A stretch of 18,331 nt of DNA from an uncultured Erysipelotrichaceae bacterium (GTDB taxonomy: Bacteria > Bacillota_I > Bacilli_A > RF39 > UBA660): NCBI GenBank assembly GCA_902766875.1, contig CACXFI010000127.1, positions 1 through 18,331 of the forward strand. Direction: 5' to 3'. Made by a program: the position numbers and the translations under genes. Every line of letters begins with the position of its first letter. The first letter of the stretch is position 1. Of this stretch, positions 14,477-18,331 are shown piece by piece. The notes under the pieces are model-generated. The model was not told where the DNA came from. It was given only the letters and a program-made list of their open reading frames with translations, and did not search any database.

Positions 14477-14580
14477 TACCAATTCAAATTTTAGACGAAT
14501 TGGTGCTAGTATCACACTAGCCAACCCCTTTTTATTCTTTTTGGGAGATTGTCCTTCAGGGGGACAATCTCTTGGTTTTT
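14477..14580 (+). ncRNA. Putative C-rich small regulatory RNA (about 100 nt)
   Basis: Between ruvB and rnhB, with no reading frame, a full small-RNA unit can be read on the + strand: promoter, then three stem-loops and a U-run. H1 is ACCAATTC / GAATTGGT (14478-14504). H2, immediately adjacent, is GCTAGT / ACTAGC (14505-14521). The single-stranded stretch 14522-14542 begins CAACCCCTTTTT. H3 is the terminator, GAGATTGTCC / GGACAATCTC. The exposed CCCC-U tract is complementary to GGGG-containing ribosome sites, the design of C-rich Gram-positive sRNAs such as RsaE/RoxS, but I see no sequence homology to them. It is convergent with rnhB. The rest of the 246-nt gap holds the ruvB promoter and the GTTAAC repeat. 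Confidence 0.6.
14545..14580 (+). terminator. Terminator of the small RNA
   Basis: A 10-bp stem GAGATTGTCC (14545-14554) / GGACAATCTC (14562-14571), loop TTCAGGG, then TTGG and five T. It is the most GC-rich hairpin in the window. On the other strand no U run follows, which sets the direction as +. Confidence 0.75.
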
Positions 14581-14581
14581 A

Positions 14582-14615
14582 AAAATAAAAATAGTAAAAT
14601 CAATTTACTATTTTT
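14582..14615. terminator. rnhB terminator, also usable from the + strand
   Basis: A 12-bp stem (AAAAATAGTAAA at 14587-14598, complement at 14604-14615) with a 5-nt loop. The rnhB TGA stop is in the loop region. U runs follow on both strands, so it can back up the small RNA terminator. Confidence 0.75.
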
Positions 14616-15223
14616 TCTTTATATTTAAAAACAGGAGCATATGATAATCTATGATACTTTGTTATACCATATTTTTCTAAAGCTTCCATATGCTTTTTAG
14701 TTCCATATCCTTTATTATTCTTTAAATCATACATAGGATACTTCTTATCAAGTTCATACATTTCTCTATCTCTAGTAACTTTTGCTATAACAGAGGCAGC
14801 TGCTATACTTATACTCTTACTATCACCTTTAATAATACTAGTAGTAGGTATATCCAAATCAAGTGGCATAGCATCTATTAATACATGCTCTAAATTTATT
14901 TTTTTTCTAACTTCATCAATAGCTATTTTCATTGCTACCTTAGTAGCTTCATATATATTAACTTCATCTATTTTTTTAGCAGATACTTCTCCTATACCTA
15001 CTGCAAGAGCTTTATCCATAATAACTTCATAGAATTCATTTCTCTTCTTTTCAGATAATTTTTTAGAATCAGTTAAACCTTCTAATTTAAATTTTTTAGG
15101 AAGTACTACACAAGCTGCTGTAACATTACCAATTAAAGGCCCTCTTCCAACTTCATCTACCCCACCAATATAATTAATACCAGTTTTTCTTAATTTATTT
15201 TCATATTTATATAAATTATCCAT
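14600..15223 (-). CDS. rnhB: Ribonuclease HII
   Basis: Endonuclease that cuts the RNA strand of RNA-DNA hybrids and starts removal of misincorporated ribonucleotides. The 207-residue product has the HII signatures: IGGVDEVGRGPL (Asp23, Glu24), VLIDAM (Asp117) and AAASVIAKVTRD (Asp152), with the four acidic metal ligands present, then a C-terminal NKGYGTKKHMEALEKYG block. The length is normal for RNase HII. The start ATG overlaps the stop of the upstream small gene by one base (TAATG), with AGAGGA 8 nt before, so translation is probably coupled. In many Bacillota rnhB follows the GTPase gene rbgA; that gene is not here. Confidence 0.97.
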   Translation of the reverse strand: MDNLYKYENKLRKTGINYIGGVDEVGRGPLIGNVTAACVVLPKKFKLEGLTDSKKLSEKKRNEFYEVIMDKALAVGIGEVSAKKIDEVNIYEATKVAMKIAIDEVRKKINLEHVLIDAMPLDLDIPTTSIIKGDSKSISIAAASVIAKVTRDREMYELDKKYPMYDLKNNKGYGTKKHMEALEKYGITKYHRLSYAPVFKYKEKIVN

Positions 15224-15486
15224 TAAAAATTTCCTCTATTTTTCCTTAAAGCATCCATATTTTTTTGCAACCTATCCAATTGAATTTCTCTACTACTTTG
15301 AACCTTAGGTCGTTCGTTTAACTTATCAAAATCGCTTTCTTTTAAATACTCACTAGGATTACTACTAAATATTTTCTCACCCCTAATTTTATCTCTTTCT
15401 CTAAGTTTTTGAACATTATCATTATGATTAGCTTTCCATCTAGCATCAAATACCTTAGTCACATCTTGATTTCTTTTATATTCCAT
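15223..15486 (-). CDS. Small basic protein co-translated with RNase HII, unknown
   Basis: I do not recognise this 87-residue protein. It is very rich in charged and polar residues (MEYKRNQDVTKVFDARWK..., LRERDKIRGEKIF, ending RLQKNMDALRKNRGNF), has no cysteine or hydrophobic segment, and is probably largely helical or disordered and cytosolic. GAGGT lies 8 nt before the ATG. It is the first gene of a two-gene transcript, overlapping rnhB by one base, which suggests a nucleic-acid-related role, but that is only context. Confidence 0.75.
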   Translation of the reverse strand: MEYKRNQDVTKVFDARWKANHNDNVQKLRERDKIRGEKIFSSNPSEYLKESDFDKLNERPKVQSSREIQLDRLQKNMDALRKNRGNF

Positions 15487-15509
15487 ACCATATACCTCAT
15501 TTCATAATA

Positions 15510-15538
15510 ATTATATTATATTTTAATATATTTTACAA
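15510..15538 (-). promoter_or_regulatory. Promoter of the small-gene/rnhB operon
   Basis: -35 TTGTAA (15533-15538, 4/6), 17-nt spacer and -10 TATAAT (15510-15515), with a second overlapping TATAAT at 15515-15520. The neighbouring + strand gene must be driven divergently from the same 100-nt A+T-rich gap, but I find no clear promoter for it. Confidence 0.55.
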
Positions 15539-15586
15539 TTATATTAATAACACTTTAAAACAAACATATATTTAATTGGAGGTACT

Positions 15587-15853
15587 ATGTTTAGTAATCA
15601 AGAAATATATAATGCTTCAAAACTATTAGGTATTAAATTTGATAAATATCCTTTTGAAGATTTAGTAACAGGTATAAATATTGAATTAGAACATGGTAAA
15701 ATAAATCCTAATACTAATGTTACTAACAACGATTTAATTATGACAATGAAAATAGCTTTAGCTCACCTAAATGAATTTCCAGATTATTATAATAAAGAAT
15801 ATGGCTTACCTGCTTGGGAGAATTTTTTAAAAAATAAAAGAACCTATTATTAA
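15587..15853 (+). CDS. DUF5661-like small protein
   Basis: An 88-residue protein whose middle part, ELEHGKINPNTNVTN (from residue 33) followed by KIALAHLNEFPDYY (to residue 67), closely resembles the conserved core of DUF5661, small proteins of unknown function. The family was recognised by eye from this motif. TTGGAGG precedes the ATG by 6 nt. It is monocistronic, opposite in direction to its neighbours, and ends in a terminator shared with tRNA-His. No transmembrane segment or cysteine. Confidence 0.8.
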   Translation: MFSNQEIYNASKLLGIKFDKYPFEDLVTGINIELEHGKINPNTNVTNNDLIMTMKIALAHLNEFPDYYNKEYGLPAWENFLKNKRTYY

Positions 15854-15870
15854 TAGATTCTTTTTATTTT
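15833..15870. terminator. Shared terminator of the DUF5661-like gene and tRNA-His
   Basis: A hairpin with arms 15836-15848 and 15852-15864 around the TAA stop. Its single imperfect position is C-A on the + RNA but G-U on the - RNA, and the minus strand continues into TTTTATTTTTT. It therefore suits termination of the tRNA at least as well as the + strand gene. Confidence 0.65.
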
Positions 15871-15875
15871 AAAAG

Positions 15876-15952
15876 TGGGACGGATAGTGGGAATCGAACC
15901 CACGCATGTTGGAACCACAATCCAATGTGTTAACCACTTCACCATATCCGCC
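15876..15952 (-). tRNA. tRNA-His (anticodon GTG)
   Basis: A complete 77-nt cloverleaf: G-1 present in the gene, acceptor stem GCGGATA / TATCCGT, anticodon arm TTGGA-TTGTGGT-TCCAA, T arm GTGGG-TTCGATT-CCCAC, C73 opposite G-1, and encoded CCA. G-1:C73 is the identity pair for histidyl-tRNA synthetase. The first acceptor pair is a G-U wobble (G1-U72), slightly unusual. It has its own promoter upstream. Confidence 0.97.
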
Positions 15953-15957
15953 ATAAA

Positions 15958-15980
15958 ATCTGTACCAAATTAGTACAGAT
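15958..15980 (-). terminator. Hairpin between the 158-residue gene and tRNA-His
   Basis: A perfect 8-bp stem ATCTGTAC / GTACAGAT with a 7-nt loop, followed on the minus strand by only four T. Probably a weak terminator of the upstream gene. The tRNA start site is predicted inside its 5' arm, so the tRNA precursor would not form the full stem. Confidence 0.5.
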
Positions 15981-15983
15981 ATA

Positions 15984-16012
15984 ATAATACCATAAAAAAT
16001 ATCATTTGTGAA
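15984..16012 (-). promoter_or_regulatory. tRNA-His promoter
   Basis: -35 TTCACA (16007-16012), 17-nt spacer and -10 TATTAT (15984-15989) with TGG directly upstream (extended -10). Predicted start is near 15977, giving a precursor leader of about 25 nt. Confidence 0.65.
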
Positions 16013-16036
16013 TACTTTTTATAAAATTTAGTTTTT

Positions 16037-16513
16037 TTATCGTGAACGGCCATTAGAATTTTGATAAGATGGTAATAATTGATTAAAATTCTCTGATTTC
16101 ACTCCAGTTACAGTATGAGATCCATAATCAGGTATTTGATATATTGAAGGAACTAATCGTAACTTACCAAATATTTCATTAGATATACCATTATCCATAG
16201 CATTTCTTATCTCTTCCCTATTAAAGAAAGCTTCAAAAGTTCTTTCTACATCAGATTTCTCATTATTTGAAAAATATGCAAAACTACCATCACCATAAAT
16301 TTTAGGAGCAACTTCTCGAACATCTAAATCCCCTTCTTTTGTTCCTGAATCCCTCATAGCCATAGTAACTTTAGAAACCAAATAATTTTTACCTTCATAA
16401 CTATATATACCTATAGTTTCACCTTGGATAGCTCCACTCTCTTTGCCACCAATATTAGCAAAAGTCGGATTTAAATCACTATCCTCATTCCAACCAAAGT
16501 CTACCTTTGCCAT
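16037..16513 (-). CDS. Hypothetical protein, 158 residues, function unknown
   Basis: I recognise no family. It is a soluble, acidic protein without signal peptide, membrane helix or cysteine. The N-terminal half is rich in Gly and Asp (DFGWNEDSDLNPTFANIGGKESG, then IYSYEGKNYLVSKVTM), followed by a helical part (DVERTFEAFFNREEIRNAMDNG) and a polar tail ending QNSNGRSR. Translation is strong: AAAGGAGG lies 7 nt before the ATG. It has an extended -10 promoter and probably a weak terminator before tRNA-His. It lies downstream of a structured RNA region and is part of the accessory-looking block at the right end. Confidence 0.75.
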   Translation of the reverse strand: MAKVDFGWNEDSDLNPTFANIGGKESGAIQGETIGIYSYEGKNYLVSKVTMAMRDSGTKEGDLDVREVAPKIYGDGSFAYFSNNEKSDVERTFEAFFNREEIRNAMDNGISNEIFGKLRLVPSIYQIPDYGSHTVTGVKSENFNQLLPSYQNSNGRSR

Positions 16514-16548
16514 AACATACCTCCTTTATAATTAAATCCTATATATAA

Positions 16549-16557
16549 ATTATACCA
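16549..16557 (-). promoter_or_regulatory. Extended -10 promoter of the 158-residue gene
   Basis: TG-G-TATAAT on the minus strand with a T-rich, non-consensus -35. It lies downstream of the terminator at 16565-16606, so the gene can be made independently of the RNA unit above it. Confidence 0.6.
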
Positions 16558-16564
16558 TAAATAT

Positions 16565-16606
16565 TAAAAAATAAAAATAGATGCCAAGTAAAAATTACCT
16601 GACATC
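16565..16606 (-). terminator. Terminator of the 16.6-16.8 kb RNA
   Basis: A 12-bp stem on the minus strand, GATGTCAGGTAA / TTACTTGGCATC with two G-U pairs, loop TTT, followed by TATTTTTATTTTTT. On the + strand the two wobbles become A-C mismatches, which fixes the direction as -. Confidence 0.8.
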
Positions 16607-16816
16607 TTTTATTATTATATTGATAATTATTATTTTTAATATATTCAACATTATTAAATAATAGTTGCTTTTTTAATATCAAAAAATCAATTCCATCTCT
16701 AGAATTGATATTTATTAATAATTTGAACTAAAGTTCAACCAAATTCTTTAATGGTGCGAGTGTCGTAGATATCTACAACTCTTGCATAGTTCGAAATGAT
16801 ATAAATATCACTCACT
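16573..16816 (-). ncRNA. Putative structured non-coding RNA (about 245 nt)
   Basis: The 370-nt gap between two genes has no reading frame of note but holds a promoter (16823-16851), a row of hairpins and a terminator, all on the minus strand. Hairpins: ATGATA / TATCAC (16796-16811); an irregular helix with two 2-nt bulges around GTAGATATCTAC (16755-16786); TTGAAC / GTTCAA (16723-16738); ATCAATTC / GAATTGAT (16686-16709); and the terminator. Imperfect positions in three of these are G-U on the minus RNA and A-C on the other strand, supporting minus-strand folding. It could be a stand-alone sRNA or, by readthrough, a leader of the 158-residue gene. I recognise no known RNA family. Confidence 0.55.
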
Positions 16817-16822
16817 AAATAC

Positions 16823-16851
16823 ATTTTAACAAATTATAGAAAAAGTAGCAA
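16823..16851 (-). promoter_or_regulatory. Promoter of the putative structured RNA
   Basis: -35 TTGCTA (16846-16851), 17-nt spacer and -10 TAAAAT (16823-16828) with TGT directly upstream (extended -10). The -35 overlaps the 3' arm of the terminator of the upstream gene. Confidence 0.5.
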
Positions 16852-16871
16852 TAATATTGATGCTACTTTTT
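16840..16871 (-). terminator. Terminator of the 342-residue gene
   Basis: A perfect 11-bp stem AAAAAGTAGCA / TGCTACTTTTT with a 10-nt loop, 12 nt after the stop. The U run is mostly inside the stem (TTTTTCTATAATTT follows). Confidence 0.75.
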
Positions 16872-16883
16872 AAAAACAAAAAT

Positions 16884-17912
16884 TTAATTATTTTTCTTAA
16901 ATAATCTTCTTAAAGATTTTTTTAAACCTTTTTCTTCAGTAATCGATTCATCTTCTGGTCGTTCTAGGCTATCAATCAAATCTAATGTAGAATTAACAGC
17001 CATTGTTTGATTTTCTTCAGTATGAACTTCACTAAAAGATTTTGGTGGTTGATATGGTTCTGGAGTATAATCAATATCATATTTTTCTGAATAACTTAAA
17101 ACATCATCAATAGTTGGCTCAACTATTACAATTGGACTAGTAGTTAATCTAAATCTATCTTTTTCAATAAAGTCAATTCTAAACCATTTTAAATCAAATT
17201 TTCCGTCTTTTACAGTTAGTAACATATCAGAATAGTTTGCAAAAAGGAATGGACCATAAACCTTAAAATTTCTTATTTCATCAATTGTTTTTGATGTATT
17301 GGCTTTTTGATAATTTTCAGTAGTATCATTTTCAGGATTAATAGCTCGAGCTATATTATAATCTCCTTTTCTATTTCTTAACTCCATTTCTACTATTTCA
17401 TCATCACTTGGAATAACTTTTTTCCCTATGCAAATATTATCTTTATTATTTCTTGCAAACGATATTCTTCCATTTCTATCTATAACATACATAGAATCGT
17501 AATTACTACTATCAAATAATTCTTCTATTTCTTGTCTACTTAATTCAATAGAATCTTTTACTGCATTCCTATCATCAATTGGTAAAGATTGTTCTAAATA
17601 TAATGCTCTTTCACTACCTTTAAAAAAATAATCTTGATGAAAACTAAAACCTCCCACTGATCCTCTAAAATTCAAATAAGTTTTATTATATTCAAACAGT
17701 TCAGTAAAATGATTCCAATCATTTTGTTCTTTTTCGTGATAAGGGAACAAATTCCTACTTGGATGGTTTGCATATTTGTTAACTAGAACTTTATCTCCAA
17801 CTTTCAACAATATTATCTCATCAGCATTAACAATTAAATGACAAGAATCAGTGTATGGCATAAGTTGCACTAAATCTCCTATACAATATTTTTTATCTAT
17901 TGCTTTAATCAT
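16884..17912 (-). CDS. Hypothetical protein, 342 residues, function unknown
   Basis: I do not recognise this protein. It is soluble, with no signal or membrane segment. The N-terminal 60 residues look beta-rich (CIGDLVQLMPYTDSCHLIVN, then EIILLKVGDKVLVNKY). The middle holds an acidic helical stretch (SIELSRQEIEELFD) and VIDRNGRISFARNN. A second beta-like part runs to about residue 280 (KVYGPFLFANYSDMLLTVKD), then an acidic linker and a strongly basic end, KGLKKSLRRLFKKNN, that could bind membrane or nucleic acid. GGGAGG lies before the ATG. Own promoter and terminator. It sits directly after a MobV-like gene, so it may belong to a mobilisable element. Confidence 0.75.
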   Translation of the reverse strand: MIKAIDKKYCIGDLVQLMPYTDSCHLIVNADEIILLKVGDKVLVNKYANHPSRNLFPYHEKEQNDWNHFTELFEYNKTYLNFRGSVGGFSFHQDYFFKGSERALYLEQSLPIDDRNAVKDSIELSRQEIEELFDSSNYDSMYVIDRNGRISFARNNKDNICIGKKVIPSDDEIVEMELRNRKGDYNIARAINPENDTTENYQKANTSKTIDEIRNFKVYGPFLFANYSDMLLTVKDGKFDLKWFRIDFIEKDRFRLTTSPIVIVEPTIDDVLSYSEKYDIDYTPEPYQPPKSFSEVHTEENQTMAVNSTLDLIDSLERPEDESITEEKGLKKSLRRLFKKNN

Positions 17913-17937
17913 AGTTTAAACCTCCCTTGATACAAGT

Positions 17938-17946
17938 ATTATAGCA
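17938..17946 (-). promoter_or_regulatory. Extended -10 promoter of the 342-residue gene
   Basis: TG-C-TATAAT on the minus strand, no clear -35, followed by GGGAGG and the start codon; the predicted leader is about 20 nt. Confidence 0.6.
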
Positions 17947-17975
17947 TTTTTTTTCAATTATTGGTAGATATATCA

Positions 17976-18331
17976 TCAAATTTCTATCTCGTAATCATCT
18001 TTTTCTTTGCCTTTATCATTTTCTTTATTCCAAATATAGTCATCTTGAATTGATTCAATAGTTTTATCACTAAATATATTGTGAGTATATAAATCTTTTG
18101 AAAAATTCCAATAATCTTCACGTTCTTTTTCTTTACCAAACATTTTATCCTTAATAAATTTAACTAGTCTATCAAATAAATTTTCAAAAAAATTAATCGT
18201 ATTTTGTAATTTAGAGTTTTTCTCTTTAAGAGCATCAATTTCATCTTCTTGTTTATTTATCTTTTTTTCAAGAGATTTAACTTTAATGCTTAAAGCATCA
18301 TTATTTTCAGTTAGTATTTTAACTTTTTCTC
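17976..18331 (-). CDS. C-terminal part of a coiled-coil protein, probably MobV/Pre-type relaxase (cut by window edge)
   Basis: The last 117 codons of a gene entering from the right edge and ending in TGA at 17976. A coiled coil comes first (residues 1-45 of the visible part: EKVKILTENNDALSIKVKSL, then EKKINKQEDEIDALKEKN), followed by FFENLFDRLVKFIKDKMFGKEKEREDYW and KDLYTHNIFSDKTIESI, and an acidic end. A coiled coil followed by a KxxFxKxKMF-type segment resembles the C-termini of MobV/Pre plasmid mobilisation proteins in Bacillota. The relaxase domain with its catalytic histidines is outside the window, so this rests on the tail alone; any long coiled-coil protein remains possible. No start codon is visible. 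Confidence 0.6.
   Translation of the reverse strand, partial: EKVKILTENNDALSIKVKSLEKKINKQEDEIDALKEKNSKLQNTINFFENLFDRLVKFIKDKMFGKEKEREDYWNFSKDLYTHNIFSDKTIESIQDDYIWNKENDKGKEKDDYEIEI

Noticed and set aside
14435..14533. Long-range inverted repeat AAAAAGGGTTG ... CAACCCCTTTTT as the closing stem of a minus-strand RNA
   Set aside because: The minus strand lacks a promoter and the left arm is the -35 region of a good + promoter; the three + strand hairpins with a terminal U run fit better.
16741..16810. A second tRNA or tRNA fragment (att site) near 16.75 kb
   Set aside because: The helix does not form a cloverleaf and has no T-loop sequence or CCA; I find no match to tRNA-His by eye.
1..18331. 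CRISPR arrays, insertion-sequence ends or long direct repeats
   Set aside because: No regularly spaced repeats, transposase-like frames or paired terminal repeats were seen; the inverted repeats present are explained as terminators, leaders or possible operators.

Overview
The window is about three-quarters A+T and reads with the standard bacterial code: TGA is a genuine stop, for example at the ends of rsmH and rnhB. Genes are compact, short and often overlap by 1-14 bases, with AGGAGG-type ribosome sites and sigma-A-like promoters that often carry an extended -10 (TGn-TATAAT). Together with an mraZ-rsmH-ftsL-pbp cell-wall cluster, AAAGTGG MraZ boxes and a DUF5661-like gene, this suggests a low-GC Bacillota, probably an uncultured gut Bacilli/RF39-type relative of the Mollicutes that still makes peptidoglycan. 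The lineage is inferred, not shown.

Layout. 1-1697 (-): 5' part of lon, with its own promoter and a 34-bp palindrome in its leader. 1836-3401 (-): an orphan Flp-type prepilin and an exported, Asn-rich surface-type protein. 3448-8349 (-): the cell-wall cluster mraZ, rsmH, ftsL and a class B PBP with two PASTA domains, interrupted by an accessory DUF1016/YhcG-type PD-(D/E)XK nuclease gene (5703-6590) with a terminator on each side. 8534-10073 (+): a CPBP-family membrane protease and a membrane-anchored metallophosphoesterase whose active-site motifs are altered. 10141-11144 (+): an unrecognised single-pass membrane protein and a small acidic DUF1292-like protein. 11171-15486 (-): topA (TTG start), ruvB, rnhB and a small gene coupled to rnhB, with a probable small RNA on the + strand at about 14477-14580. 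15587-15853 (+): DUF5661-like protein. 15876-15952 (-): tRNA-His(GTG). 16037-18331 (-): an accessory block of two unrecognised genes, a probable structured RNA of about 245 nt between them, and the C-terminal end of a protein resembling MobV/Pre plasmid-mobilisation proteins.

How it fits together. The core is housekeeping: wall synthesis and division, 16S rRNA methylation, DNA topology and repair, and proteolysis. MraZ probably represses its own operon through boxes covering its ribosome site. A recurring design is a promoter buried in the preceding gene's terminator, placed so that the new transcript lacks the full hairpin (lon, pbp, tRNA-His and the 16.6-16.8 kb RNA). The strongest candidates for undescribed biology are the two RNAs, the nuclease gene inside the wall cluster, the phosphoesterase that appears to have lost one metal site, and the accessory block at the right edge.
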